From positions 62,001 to 126,000 of the forward strand of contig JAAFJE010000013.1 of the NCBI GenBank assembly GCA_013298025.1: a stretch of 64,000 nt of DNA, in the 5' to 3' direction. This document shows, piece after piece, positions 1 through 9,444 of the stretch. Source of the stretch: Cytophagales bacterium (GTDB lineage: Bacteria; Bacteroidota; Bacteroidia; Cytophagales; Spirosomataceae). Under the pieces are notes generated by a model. The model was not told the DNA's origin, did not search any database, and worked only from the letters and a program-made list of their open reading frames with translations. Every line of letters starts with the position of its first letter. The first letter of the stretch is position 1. The position numbers and the translations under genes are program-made.

Positions 1-3000
1 TCAAGGTCTTTTTATAAACCTTATAGCGTTGCTTGGTTGTTTCTAGCCAAGCATTTATATCGTCTATATTTTTGCCTAAATTATTGATATTCAACAATGA
101 ATCTGTACAAAAATAAACATCTATAGCTGCTTCTGCTCGTAGGGTGTCTATCAACGTTGGCTTTCTTGGTAAAAAATAAGTGCCAAATAATGAAGGCGGA
201 AGTTGGCAGATAGTTTCGTTTGTTCCTATGAGTTTTTTACCTATATCTATCCATGATTGAATCGGATAAACTTGGTGTGTTGTAAATGGATAACTTGACT
301 TTACGGCAGGAGCATCAGCTTGGGCATTGCCTTTTGGGGCAATGGCAATGGCTGAAATAAGGGCTTGTCCAGAAGCAATTCGTGGAAATTGAATGCACAT
401 TTTCCCGTCCGTAACCGACACCGTTACCACTTTTTTCAATAAAACATCGTGTCCTACTTCTTTCCAAATATCTATATTTTTGAACACTGTTTTGGCATTA
501 ATAGCCACATCAAACAAACGCCAACCTGTACAATCTAAGCCGCCTCCGGTGCCATACCAGGGTTCGATAAAATACAATTCTACTTGATAGCTTCCATTGG
601 GTAGCTCAAATTCGTATTGCAATTGGTCACGACCAAAGCGAAAGGTTTGAAAAAGAGCATCGTCGGTTGTGCCTTTGATAGGGTCGAAAGTACGCCGTTG
701 ACTTACAAAAAAGGGATTGACTCCCGTAAAATGTTGCGACCACGAACGGCTTCCCCACGTATTCGTTGCCGTTTTGGCTTGGTCTGCCAGCCAAATATTG
801 CCCTCGTGGTCGGTATATTGTTCGCCCCCACAATTGACCCTATACAAATATTTTAGTCCTTTTGTGGCTTTGGGTTCATGCTTTTGCTTTGTATTTGTTG
901 GGTATTCTATTGCTTGTTCATGCGGAGCGTTAGGTAAAAGCGGAAGAGAAACATAGTCTTCTGCCACCTTTTTACCCTGCCAATACCCCACCGCATACAG
1001 TACATTATACCTAATGGCTACATTATCCCAAGTAAAATGTGTGCCAATTCCTGCCCTTTTTTTCCTTCCTAAAGAAAGATGATTGATGTCGTTGAAAAGC
1101 TCTACTTCATCACAATTGGCATACACCGTCACCGATGCGTTGGCACTGGCTTTGGTCAAACGATTGGGCCAGGTATGCGAAGCGATATACACCATAGGTG
1201 AGATAAGAGGCGAGGCATAATTAGCCCTAAACATATAAAATACATCAAGCGGCTCGTCCCAAGGCGTAAATAAACCTTTGTAGTTGACAGGCCCAAGGCG
1301 TTCGAGTTCACGAGAAGCTTCACCATTTTGTACTCTTCCCGGATTATCATGCGAATTGAGCAGCCAAAAGAAATGACCTGTTGTATTTTTTTTATGTGCC
1401 TCGGCTAATTTTACTTTCAATTCCATGAGGTTGGTCATTGATTCTTCTGTAAAAACATTAGAAGGTACGGCTTTTTGTGGCATTTGATGGGCATCTAACG
1501 AACGCCAAGCACCATATTCGCCCACCAATACTTGCCGTTCTAAATCATCGCCATACTGCTGTGGGTCGCCACCATACGTGCCTGTCCAGTTTTGCGGAAC
1601 ATCCCAATCTGTACCTTTGCCACCATTGCAAGTCGTAATTTTTCGTTGGCTCGAAGCCGTTGGGTCGAGTTGTCGAATCAAATCGCTGCATTCTTTGGCA
1701 AAATCTTCGGGTAAGGTACTTTCGTTTTCTAAACCCCAAAGGACAATCGAAGGGCTATTGTGGCGTTCGATGACCCAATCTTTCAACAATTGTTTAAAAT
1801 GAGTCCTAAAAGCTGGCGTATCGTACCAAATATGAGCGGCCATTTGTGGCCACCATAAAATTCCTTCTTTGTCCCAATACGTTTGATAACGCAAGTTATG
1901 TGGCTGATGAGCATCTCGGAAAGCATTAAAACCTGCCGCTTTTACCATTGCTACACGGGTTTTGATTTGAGCCTCATCAAACGCATGACTTGTGCCTAGT
2001 AAATGCTCGTATTCGGCAATGCCATTGATAAACACAGGTTTACCGTTGAGTAAAAATTGTTTTGTTCCTTGCTTCCCAATGGGCCAACTTATCCAACGAA
2101 TGCCATAAGACGTTATTTGTTTATCTATGATTTTTCCATTATCGAGGATACTTGTGTAAAGATTGTACAAATAAGGATTTTCGAGCGACCATAGCTTCGG
2201 ATTTTGCACAACGATGGTATCTTGACGAAGCGTTTGCTGGCTATGAGCATCGAGGTTGATGATTTTGCTCAAACGCTGTACAAGGTGCTGTTGTGCATCT
2301 TTTAGTTCGTAAATGAGTTGTATCGTTCGTCTTTGAGCGGTATAATTTTGCAGTGTACTTTCTACAAAAACATGGGCTTGCTGAGTGGTAACAGTGGTAT
2401 CGTTCCAAAGATGTACGCCATAAGGAGCAAGTCTTAGCTCATTTGTCACAAGCAAATGTACAGGTCTAAAAATACCCATTGGTTGCGAGCCTTCCGAAAA
2501 ACCTCGCTCGGTTGAGCAGCCCCCACAAACCCAAGGCAAGTCTTGAATATTGGTGGGGTGGTCGGCTCTGACTGCCAATAAATTAGCTCTATTTTTATCT
2601 AACAAGACATCGGTTATATCTATTTCAAACGACGTTCGCCCACCTGCATGATAGCCCACTTGCTTGCCATTGAGCCATACGGTAGCATAAGAACCAACCC
2701 CTTCAAAGCGTAAGAAAAAGCGTTGGTTTCCTTTCGCATCGGCATAGCGAAAGGTTTTTCTGTACCAAGCATATCCATGCCTATTGCCATGCGATAGACG
2801 GCGGTAGCCTTCGTAGGTATCCCATGTATGCGGAATGGCTACGTTTTTCCAGTGATTGGTGGCAAAATTTTTTTGTTCAAAACCTTGGTATGCTTGCTGG
2901 TTGGTATCGTTGGCGATACTTTGCCAATTATCCGACAAAAGGATGTCTTTACGCTGGGCAAGACTTAAATTGAAGCTTAGGAGAAAGGTAAAAATAATAC

Positions 3001-3022
3001 AATAGACTCTTGCGTAAATCAT
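1..3022 (-). CDS. GH2 beta-galactosidase-type glycoside hydrolase with malectin domain (C-terminus cut by window edge)
   Basis: The frame opens at an ATG at 3022 and stays open to base 1, so at least 1007 residues are present and the stop lies outside the window. Residues 1-23 form a signal peptide ending in LSLAQ, so the enzyme is periplasmic or surface-exposed. The order is a GH2 sugar-binding jelly roll (about 25-200), an Ig-like domain, a TIM barrel (about 305-600), a further Ig-like part and a malectin-like carbohydrate-binding domain (about 725-880, starting YRVNCGGEQY). The acid/base Glu is E434 in GLENES and the nucleophile is E502 in VGEYGAW, both in the usual GH2 places. Substrate cannot be fixed from sequence: a beta-galactosidase is the default, but beta-glucuronidase or another GH2 activity is possible. 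It lies downstream of the GH106 gene on the same strand, 166 bases away. Confidence 0.9.
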   Translation of the reverse strand, partial: MIYARVYCIIFTFLLSFNLSLAQRKDILLSDNWQSIANDTNQQAYQGFEQKNFATNHWKNVAIPHTWDTYEGYRRLSHGNRHGYAWYRKTFRYADAKGNQRFFLRFEGVGSYATVWLNGKQVGYHAGGRTSFEIDITDVLLDKNRANLLAVRADHPTNIQDLPWVCGGCSTERGFSEGSQPMGIFRPVHLLVTNELRLAPYGVHLWNDTTVTTQQAHVFVESTLQNYTAQRRTIQLIYELKDAQQHLVQRLSKIINLDAHSQQTLRQDTIVVQNPKLWSLENPYLYNLYTSILDNGKIIDKQITSYGIRWISWPIGKQGTKQFLLNGKPVFINGIAEYEHLLGTSHAFDEAQIKTRVAMVKAAGFNAFRDAHQPHNLRYQTYWDKEGILWWPQMAAHIWYDTPAFRTHFKQLLKDWVIERHNSPSIVLWGLENESTLPEDFAKECSDLIRQLDPTASSQRKITTCNGGKGTDWDVPQNWTGTYGGDPQQYGDDLERQVLVGEYGAWRSLDAHQMPQKAVPSNVFTEESMTNLMELKVKLAEAHKKNTTGHFFWLLNSHDNPGRVQNGEASRELERLGPVNYKGLFTPWDEPLDVFYMFRANYASPLISPMVYIASHTWPNRLTKASANASVTVYANCDEVELFNDINHLSLGRKKRAGIGTHFTWDNVAIRYNVLYAVGYWQGKKVAEDYVSLPLLPNAPHEQAIEYPTNTKQKHEPKATKGLKYLYRVNCGGEQYTDHEGNIWLADQAKTATNTWGSRSWSQHFTGVNPFFVSQRRTFDPIKGTTDDALFQTFRFGRDQLQYEFELPNGSYQVELYFIEPWYGTGGGLDCTGWRLFDVAINAKTVFKNIDIWKEVGHDVLLKKVVTVSVTDGKMCIQFPRIASGQALISAIAIAPKGNAQADAPAVKSSYPFTTHQVYPIQSWIDIGKKLIGTNETICQLPPSLFGTYFLPRKPTLIDTLRAEAAIDVYFCTDSLLNINNLGKNIDDINAWLETTKQRYKVYKKTL

Positions 3023-3063
3023 TCCTCTATATTTGTAAAATAATGTTTTCCAAAAAAATTATA

Positions 3064-3071
3064 CAAATGTA
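3064..3071 (-). promoter_or_regulatory. Candidate -7 box (TACATTTG) of the GH2 gene
   Basis: On the minus strand the sequence reads TACATTTG, an exact match to the Bacteroidota -7 consensus TAnnTTTG, 41 bases before the GH2 start codon. The nearest upstream TTTG is 24 bases away, slightly more than the usual 19-21, so the -33 element is weak or absent. Confidence 0.5.
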
Positions 3072-3118
3072 TAGGAATGTTCAAGAGCCTTTGCCCAAAA
3101 TATTGACAAGCTATTATA

Positions 3119-3160
3119 CAATCTTAGCCAGTCTTTCCAAGAAAAGACTAGCCAAGATTG
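3119..3160. repeat. Intergenic hairpin between GH106 and GH2
   Basis: CAATCTT pairs with AAGATTG and AGTCTTT with AAAGACT, with two internal mismatches symmetric about a GC pair. No T-run follows on either strand, so it is more likely an mRNA processing or stability hairpin than a terminator. Confidence 0.5.
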
Positions 3161-3188
3161 CGTACAACATTTGGTTTGTCTGATGGGA

Positions 3189-6100
3189 TTATTGCCCTAC
3201 ATACAATTGCACTTTGCCTAATAACCCCGAAGGCAACAAAGGGCTATCAGCTTTGTAAAATGGCATGGTCGTAAAAGTTGTTTTGTTTGTTGCATTGGGT
3301 TGAGCATCGCCGATAAGTCGGTTTACCCAAAGGTTGGTCACTTTTACTTCAATCGTATTTTCGCCTGCTTTGATGGCTTCTGAAATGTCTATTTTAAATG
3401 GTTTTTTCCAAACGACTCCCACATTTTTACCATTAATCAATACCTCTGCCATGTTCTTAACCTCACCTAAATCAAGCGTAACTGCACTTTTCAATGTCGT
3501 ACTGTTGAGGGTAAATGTATTACTGTAAATGGCTGTTCCCGAAAAATACTTAATGGCTTCATCCGTGTTGTCTGACCAAGAACTGAGTTTATCAAAAGTT
3601 GTGGTTTTATCGCCAAAACGTACTTTCCAAGGACTTTCAATGATACTCAGCACCGTTTCTTTTTTCTCTGGTACGGTATAACTATTGCTTGTAGCCTTGT
3701 CTTTGAATACAATGAAAAATGCGTCCCAAGCATCAAATTTCAACGAAACGATGGTTCTACCGCCCTTGATTTGGAAGGAAACTTTTGCTGATTTTCCCGT
3801 AACAGGATTCCACAATTCGGGTGTTTTTCCTGTGATTCTGAAACTTATGCTTGCTTCGTTGGCTTGCTCACTTCTACTATTAAGCCAATAAATATCTTGT
3901 TCGGCTGTTTGGCGGTGGCGGAAAAGAATTTTACTCGTAGCATTGCTGATAAGCACGTCGGGCTGTAGGGCAAGTTTATCGAAGGTTGTAACGTTGGCGT
4001 TGTTCCAAATGTCGTTTGCCAGGGCTTGAAAAACCGTGTTGTCGTCGGCCAAACTTGGCGATTGTGTGGGTTTATTTCCAACTACCTTTACGCCAGCGTC
4101 CACCAGTGTTTTGATTCTTTTCAATAAACTCAACGTCATCCATTGCGTCGATTCGTCTAGCATCAATACCTGATACGTATTGCCACTTTTGGCCACTAAT
4201 TTTCCTTTTTGTGCTTCAATGGCATTTTGTAGAGCGGTTGCATTGACAAAATCGAACTCGAAACCTGCGGGGATAGCAGGTAATTTTTCCCGACAAACCC
4301 ATGTAATATTGGTGTTTTCGCCATACAAATACAGCACATCGGCGATGTTTTTGCCTTGTTGTAGCATATAACTACTTCTACCCAAATAGGTCATCCATGC
4401 TTTAGCTCCTGCTTCTGCCCAAGTTTCTTGACGAGTGAAATACTGTCCGAATGGCCCTAGCGAAAAGCCAGGCTTTTTATCATCAAGTGGCTGATGCACA
4501 GAAGTATGAATCACAAAACGATTCAAGCCAGAAGCTAATTCTAAGTCGGCTGTTCGTTTGAGTTTTTCAGGATACCACCCAAACGCATGTTGGATTGAAG
4601 TCATCGACTCGGCCGCCACGATGTTTTGTCCATAAATATTTGCCACCGAAGCCGCTTCACGAATATCGGCTTCGCTGCGTACTTCTTCGTCGTTGCCGCC
4701 AGCCAAACTACCGGGTGTCCACATTGCCGACATCGGCACATCGGCGTTACGTTTTACGTCCATGCCGTCGGCCAAATAAATTCGCCCATTTTCATGCGAT
4801 TCGGTATAGCGTTTCATGCCTCTTTTGTGGAGTTCTTCGCCAATCACATCGTAGTGGTTTTCGGCAATCATTTCGCCAATAGTTTTTCTAAAATCCCATA
4901 AAAACTTTTCGCTGGCTTCTAGGCTTTGGACAATTCTCCCCGTTAGCACAGGCATCCAAGGTTTTACATCATAACCACGCCGTTTCTTAAACTCCTCGGG
5001 CATTGTTTTAGTCCAAGTAATATGGCCTGCTTCGTAGCTATCCAGAACCATGTATTGTAATCCTTTTGCACCCATCATGCCACCCGTGGCATCTTTGTAC
5101 ATATCGAGGTAGGTATTAATATACTTTTTCACAGCCTCTTTATCCAATTTGTCCACTTCTAACCCTGTTGCTTCTGGCGAAGCAGGGTGATTTTGACGAC
5201 CCGTGAGCGAGTATCCAAAACGCTGAATCATCCATTCGCCAGCAGGTACGTCCCATTCTAGCGTACCATCAGGCTTCATCAGGTGGGTCAACTCAATCAC
5301 CTCTTGGGTTGGAATGGCTTCGGGGTTTTCGGTACGAGTATAGCTATTTTCTTCTTTCCAAGGCGAAAACCCAGCCTTATCTTCGGCTTGGTCGATGCGA
5401 GCGGTATTGAATAAAACAAATTCTGAAATATTTGTTCCAGCAGGCTTAGGAGGTTCGGTTACGCCCATCATAGCCATAATAGGATTTAGTACGCCCGGAA
5501 GGGTTTCAAAACAAATACGCCAATATTTAGCCGTTGTAGCAGGAATTGCCGTAGTAATAAATGGTAAGGTGCTGTTTGATACCTTGGCGACAGTTCTGAA
5601 ATTGATACCGTCGTCACTCACTTTGAGACTGCGGTTGGTTGGCCCTCCGTTGAAATCAGCCAATTCTCCTGCTTCGCTCATGCCAATGGCAAAGGCTTTG
5701 AAGGTTTGAGGTGTATCAAATTCGTATTGCACCCACATATCTTGTCCGACTTGCATGGGAGGCAAAAAATAAGTTTGATTGATGTCGTGGTTGAGCAACA
5801 ATGCCGTATCAAAATCGCCCCCACTTTTGCTCATTTTGGGCTTGAGGTCAGGCAAATGCTTTTCATTTGAAGGCAATTTGTAGGCAATCACCAAGGCATC
5901 GGCAGCAAAATGGGGTCTTTCTCCAATATAAGCACCCATCACCCCTCCAGCGTGGGTTTCTGCTCCTTGGTACTTGCCAATCACATCGGGAAGTGGGGGC
6001 AATTGAATGCTTAGTTTTTTACCTCCTTGTATCAAAGCCTCCGACCAAACCACTTTTTTCATAGCATCTTTGGGTTCAACCCAAGGACCTCCGGTTACGC

Positions 6101-6455
6101 TCCAACCGGGCGAACCAGCAATCGCCATTTCGAGTCCCTTTTTATCAGCCAATTCGGTTGTAAACTTAAAGGCATCTTTCCATTCGGGAGTCATAAAAAC
6201 CAACTTTTTCGGTACAACCACAGGAGTCATCAAATTGGCATCGAAGTTTTGAAAACCGCCAATACCCACACGGCTCATCCAATCTAAATCTTTTTGGATA
6301 CCGTCTTTTGTAATATTTCCGTTCATCCAATGCCACCAAACACGGGGTTTTGCCACATTAGGCGGATTCATAAATGCTTGTGATGTACTTTGTTGGGCTC
6401 TTGTACCGAAAGCAAGGGCAACTAAAGCCATTACTTTGATGTATCTTTTTTTCAT
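3189..6455 (-). CDS. GH106 alpha-L-rhamnosidase-type enzyme, secreted
   Basis: The protein has 1088 residues, the usual size for GH106, with a signal peptide at about 1-20 (MKKRYIK...GTRA). The N-terminal part of the catalytic barrel carries the family signature RVWWHWMNGN and GIGGFQNFDA. Two acidic segments expected at the active site are visible: DSYEAG with E475 and ESHENG with E552 and E555. The C-terminal region (about 950-1080) is a jelly roll with LDLGEVKNMAEVLINGKNVG. GH106 enzymes cleave alpha-L-rhamnosides in rhamnogalacturonan and related glycans; the exact linkage cannot be read here. The gene lies between an AraC-type regulator upstream and the GH2 gene downstream, all on one strand. 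Confidence 0.9.
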   Translation of the reverse strand: MKKRYIKVMALVALAFGTRAQQSTSQAFMNPPNVAKPRVWWHWMNGNITKDGIQKDLDWMSRVGIGGFQNFDANLMTPVVVPKKLVFMTPEWKDAFKFTTELADKKGLEMAIAGSPGWSVTGGPWVEPKDAMKKVVWSEALIQGGKKLSIQLPPLPDVIGKYQGAETHAGGVMGAYIGERPHFAADALVIAYKLPSNEKHLPDLKPKMSKSGGDFDTALLLNHDINQTYFLPPMQVGQDMWVQYEFDTPQTFKAFAIGMSEAGELADFNGGPTNRSLKVSDDGINFRTVAKVSNSTLPFITTAIPATTAKYWRICFETLPGVLNPIMAMMGVTEPPKPAGTNISEFVLFNTARIDQAEDKAGFSPWKEENSYTRTENPEAIPTQEVIELTHLMKPDGTLEWDVPAGEWMIQRFGYSLTGRQNHPASPEATGLEVDKLDKEAVKKYINTYLDMYKDATGGMMGAKGLQYMVLDSYEAGHITWTKTMPEEFKKRRGYDVKPWMPVLTGRIVQSLEASEKFLWDFRKTIGEMIAENHYDVIGEELHKRGMKRYTESHENGRIYLADGMDVKRNADVPMSAMWTPGSLAGGNDEEVRSEADIREAASVANIYGQNIVAAESMTSIQHAFGWYPEKLKRTADLELASGLNRFVIHTSVHQPLDDKKPGFSLGPFGQYFTRQETWAEAGAKAWMTYLGRSSYMLQQGKNIADVLYLYGENTNITWVCREKLPAIPAGFEFDFVNATALQNAIEAQKGKLVAKSGNTYQVLMLDESTQWMTLSLLKRIKTLVDAGVKVVGNKPTQSPSLADDNTVFQALANDIWNNANVTTFDKLALQPDVLISNATSKILFRHRQTAEQDIYWLNSRSEQANEASISFRITGKTPELWNPVTGKSAKVSFQIKGGRTIVSLKFDAWDAFFIVFKDKATSNSYTVPEKKETVLSIIESPWKVRFGDKTTTFDKLSSWSDNTDEAIKYFSGTAIYSNTFTLNSTTLKSAVTLDLGEVKNMAEVLINGKNVGVVWKKPFKIDISEAIKAGENTIEVKVTNLWVNRLIGDAQPNATNKTTFTTMPFYKADSPLLPSGLLGKVQLYVGQ

Positions 6456-6624
6456 AGTTATTGAATTGTATTACGTTTTACAAAAAATGGAAAATTGGCC
6501 TGCGAAATGAGTGTAGGGCATTGCAAGAATGCTTAAAATTAAAATTCAAAAATATCTTTAAATATTTACATAAAATTTACATTCCTAATCAAAAAGTGTA
6601 CAAAATCAATCTATCCCAAATAAA

Positions 6625-7533
6625 TTACGGACTATTACGGTAATGTTTAGGCGTAATGCCTGTATGGGTTTTAAAAAACCTTGAAAAAGCACTGTGGTCT
6701 TGCTGAGTTAGTTTTACGGCAATTTCGCTGACAGGCATAGAGGTTTGTTTGAGCAAAACCTTGGCTTCCATCAAAAGCATTTCGTTGAGCAATTGCTGTG
6801 CCGATTGCCCCGTGGCGGTCTTTACGCATTTATTCAGGTGGTTGGGACTTATAGCCAACAAATCGGCATAGTCTGTCACTTGCTGTTTATCAAAAATATG
6901 TTTCGACAAAGCATCTTTGTATTGCTGGGCAATGACTGTTGCCATGCTTTTTTTGCTATGCTGATCAGGCAAATAAAAGGGCTTTATTTCTGAAAATAAA
7001 GTGTGTAAATAAGAGGCTATAATAGGCAAATGAATCTCATCGTCGAGCTTATGGAGTTCTTCTAAACGCATGAGCAGTGCATAAAATACAGGCAAATGAA
7101 TAGGCTCAATGGCAATGACCGGCTCGCTGGCAAACTGTAAAAATGGAAAATGCTGCGTCAATGGTAATGTGGCAACATAAGTAGCCAAAAGTTCTGTATG
7201 AAAATGCAAATAATAGCCCTCGGCATCGGGACTGAGGTATTGGTGTACATTGATTTGGTACGCAGGCAAAAAGAAAAACTGATGGGGTACAACACGGTAA
7301 GAAGTAAGGGCTTTTGCACAACGGAGTTCGCCCTTGGTAAGTAAAAAACATACGTTCACAATACGCCGATAAGGCATTGTTGGGATGTGAAGTTTGTCGG
7401 TATAATCTTCTAATTTATTGATGTGAAAAAGTCGATGAAACCTATTGAGTGTAGGTGGCTGAAAGCTTTGTCCAAAATGATGCTGAAACATTTTGTCGAA
7501 ATCCCATACGGGTATGTCTTTTTCTTTCCACAT
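6625..7533 (-). CDS. AraC-family transcriptional regulator
   Basis: The 302-residue protein has an N-terminal ligand-sensing cupin-like half and a C-terminal pair of helix-turn-helix motifs (about 205-300). The second motif shows the classic AraC ending, MPVSEIAVKL followed by HSAFSRFFKTHTGITPKHYR. It starts at an ATG at 7533 and lies 169 bases upstream of the GH106 gene on the same strand, making that glycosidase its likely target (inference). The ligand is unknown. Confidence 0.9.
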   Translation of the reverse strand: MWKEKDIPVWDFDKMFQHHFGQSFQPPTLNRFHRLFHINKLEDYTDKLHIPTMPYRRIVNVCFLLTKGELRCAKALTSYRVVPHQFFFLPAYQINVHQYLSPDAEGYYLHFHTELLATYVATLPLTQHFPFLQFASEPVIAIEPIHLPVFYALLMRLEELHKLDDEIHLPIIASYLHTLFSEIKPFYLPDQHSKKSMATVIAQQYKDALSKHIFDKQQVTDYADLLAISPNHLNKCVKTATGQSAQQLLNEMLLMEAKVLLKQTSMPVSEIAVKLTQQDHSAFSRFFKTHTGITPKHYRNSP

Positions 7534-7553
7534 AAAAACTAATTAAAGATGCC

Positions 7554-8015
7554 TCAAAACGGAAGAGAGGTTGACTGCTTGATACAACTCACAACAAAAG
7601 AACTTTTAATGTTACTTACGCTCGGTATGACAGACAACTTCTTGGCAATGAATGTATTATAGGCTGATAAATCTTTTACAATTACTTTCAATACATAGTC
7701 GAAAAGCCCACCCGTAACATACGCTTCTACCACTTCGTCGAGCTTGCTTACTTCTTCCGAAAAGGCTTCTACCGTTTCGGCCCGTTGGCTGGTCAGCGAA
7801 ACCGTTACTATCACCATAATGCCTAAGCCAACTTTTTCTCGGTCGATTAGGGCTACATAGTTTTGAATATATCCTTCGTTTTCGAGCTTTTTTATTTTGT
7901 CATAGACAGACGTTCTCGACATGTTAAGTCTTGATTTTAAGTCTTCTACATCGAATCTTGCCTCTTTTTGTAAGATGCGTAGCAAGGCTAATTCTTGTTT
8001 GGTAAGTTGTTCCAT
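7554..8015 (-). CDS. Lrp/AsnC-family transcriptional regulator
   Basis: I place the start at the ATG at 8015 (MEQLTKQELALL), giving 153 residues, the normal Lrp size; a longer frame reaches 8093 but its extra N-terminus is low-complexity and not family-like. Residues 5-60 are the winged helix-turn-helix (RFDVEDLKSRLNMSRTSVYDKIKKLE) and the rest is the RAM effector-binding domain. The stop is 20 bases upstream of the AraC-type gene start, so the two may be co-transcribed. A small membrane protein is transcribed divergently, and the shared intergenic DNA contains repeated GTACAAAA motifs. Confidence 0.88.
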   Translation of the reverse strand: MEQLTKQELALLRILQKEARFDVEDLKSRLNMSRTSVYDKIKKLENEGYIQNYVALIDREKVGLGIMVIVTVSLTSQRAETVEAFSEEVSKLDEVVEAYVTGGLFDYVLKVIVKDLSAYNTFIAKKLSVIPSVSNIKSSFVVSCIKQSTSLPF

Positions 8016-8064
8016 CGGATTTTTTCCAAAAAATGAGTTTAGAATAAATATTTTACGTACAAAA

Positions 8065-8157
8065 AACGAAAAAAATACTCTAATATCGTACAAAATATTT
8101 ATTTTAAAACATATATCAAGATAAAATCATACAATATGTAATTTTGTTTGTACAAAA
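8065..8157. promoter_or_regulatory. Three GTACAAAA motifs between lrp-type gene and membrane protein gene
   Basis: GTACAAAA occurs at about 8060, 8090 and 8150 in this AT-rich divergent region, the last as the palindromic TTTGTACAAA (8147-8156). TAATTTTG at 8139-8146 fits the -7 consensus for the rightward gene. The motifs are candidate binding sites for the adjacent Lrp-type protein (inference). Confidence 0.4.
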
Positions 8158-8180
8158 TACTTTTCAACAATACTACTACA

Positions 8181-8411
8181 ATGGAGACTTTCATCAAATA
8201 TTACGGGTTAGACTGGATAGCCATGACCATGAGCCTTTCGGCAGTTTACTTGATTGGAAATAAAAATAAGTTTGGTTTCCTTTCTTACATTACGGCCAAC
8301 ATCCTTTGGATATATTTGGGCGTTTTTAGAATGGAAAGTTTGGGCATCAGCGTAGGAAATATTTTCTTTTTACTCATGAACCTTCGGGGCTATTTGAAAT
8401 GGAAAAGTTAA
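8181..8411 (+). CDS. Small membrane protein resembling PnuC-type transporters
   Basis: From the ATG at 8181 (METFIKYYGLDWIAMTMS) the protein has 76 residues and three hydrophobic segments (about 8-28, 33-48 and 50-66). It ends with NLRGYLKWK, which recalls the NxxxxxxW repeats of PnuC nicotinamide-riboside transporters, but it is only a third of their length. An upstream in-frame ATG at 8148 would add 11 residues but lies too close to the -7 box at 8139. Function is unknown; it is divergent from the Lrp-type regulator, which may control it. Confidence 0.65.
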   Translation: METFIKYYGLDWIAMTMSLSAVYLIGNKNKFGFLSYITANILWIYLGVFRMESLGISVGNIFFLLMNLRGYLKWKS

Positions 8412-8465
8412 TATTCTTGTAATTAGTGCATGACTCAACGTCGTTTTGTAAGGAAATAAACACTA

Positions 8466-9215
8466 CTATCCTCTTTCGTGTGCTAATCCGTTGGGCTTGA
8501 ACCTATACAAGTAAGGGGCTTTGTTTTGTGCGCCTGTGTATTTCTTTTCTAGGCGTTCTAAAACGTTGAGTTCTAGGATTTTTTTCTGAAAATTGTTGCG
8601 TGCGTAAGTTTGCTCAAAAATGGTTTCGTACAAATCTTGTACTTCTTTCATCGTAAATACTTCGGGCAATAGATTCAAAATAATGATGTTTTTGTCTAGG
8701 CTCAAACGCATAGAATCAAGGGCTTTTTCAATGATTTGCTTGTGATCCATAATCAAATTGGGCAAGTCATGAATGCTGTACCAAGTCATCGATTCGTCGA
8801 TGTCGGTTTTTTGTGGCGTTACTTTCGTAATATCTACTAAAGCATAATACCCAAACGATATAAAGCGGCTTTTAAACCATTGTAGTTCATCGCCAGAAAT
8901 GTCAATAAACTTTTTTCTTTCGGCTTCATCTTGCCACAAATAGTCAAAAACAACTTTGTTATTACGATTGGCTTCACCAAAAATTTTGAATTGCTCTAAG
9001 TAAATATTCTCTATACCTGTACGCTCTTTCAATATACGATAAGCGGCTTCGTCAACACCCTCAGTATGCAAAATGAATCCACTAGGCAAACCGTAAAAGT
9101 TGCCTTTAAAATTAAATTTTGAAATCAAAACCTTCAATTCTCTTGCCTGATAGCCAAAAATGACACAATCTATCGACAGATGTGGCATGAAGTTTTTTGT
9201 GTTTAATTCTCGCAT
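8466..9215 (-). CDS. Nudix-fold transcriptional regulator of sugar use (NrtR/AraR-like)
   Basis: The 249-residue protein has an N-terminal Nudix fold (about 10-150) and a C-terminal winged helix (about 165-240, EVFTMKEVQDLYETIFEQTYARNNFQKKI). The Nudix box keeps the first Gly, the first Glu and the Arg, but the catalytic REUxEE part reads RILKER. It therefore looks catalytically dead, as in members of this family that work as sugar-sensing repressors, for example Bacteroides AraR. It is divergent from the ThuA/dehydrogenase gene, and a perfect 19-bp-arm inverted repeat lies between them, the probable operator (inference). Confidence 0.85.
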   Translation of the reverse strand: MRELNTKNFMPHLSIDCVIFGYQARELKVLISKFNFKGNFYGLPSGFILHTEGVDEAAYRILKERTGIENIYLEQFKIFGEANRNNKVVFDYLWQDEAERKKFIDISGDELQWFKSRFISFGYYALVDITKVTPQKTDIDESMTWYSIHDLPNLIMDHKQIIEKALDSMRLSLDKNIIILNLLPEVFTMKEVQDLYETIFEQTYARNNFQKKILELNVLERLEKKYTGAQNKAPYLYRFKPNGLAHERG

Positions 9216-9303
9216 AATGAATCAATCAATATCTTTCTACAAAATTAGGGTTCATCTTTCATAAAAGCCGTTCATATTATTATGAATATTCAAAGATAAA
9301 ATA

Positions 9304-9349
9304 AAAATAAAATTTATTGTCTATTTTATTAGACAATAAATTTTATTTT
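9304..9349. promoter_or_regulatory. Perfect inverted repeat, 19-bp arms with 8-bp spacer; likely operator
   Basis: The left arm at 9304-9322 (AAAATAAAATTTATTGTCT) is matched without error by 9331-9349; the spacer is ATTTTATT. It abuts the -7 box at 9351-9358, so a bound protein would block or position RNA polymerase. The nearest candidate is the divergent Nudix-fold regulator. Confidence 0.7.
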
Positions 9350-9350
9350 C

Positions 9351-9358
9351 TACATTTG
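9351..9358 (+). promoter_or_regulatory. Candidate -7 box (TACATTTG) of the ThuA/dehydrogenase gene
   Basis: This is an exact TAnnTTTG match starting two bases after the inverted repeat, with about 86 bases of leader before the ATG at 9445. The position of a -33 box falls inside the repeat and shows no TTTG. Confidence 0.55.
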
Positions 9359-9444
9359 CCTAAAGTTTTGGATTTCAGCCTAGTTTATACAATACGGCAT
9401 CGACATTCCTGCTTTATTCTTATTATCCAATTAATTAATACCTT

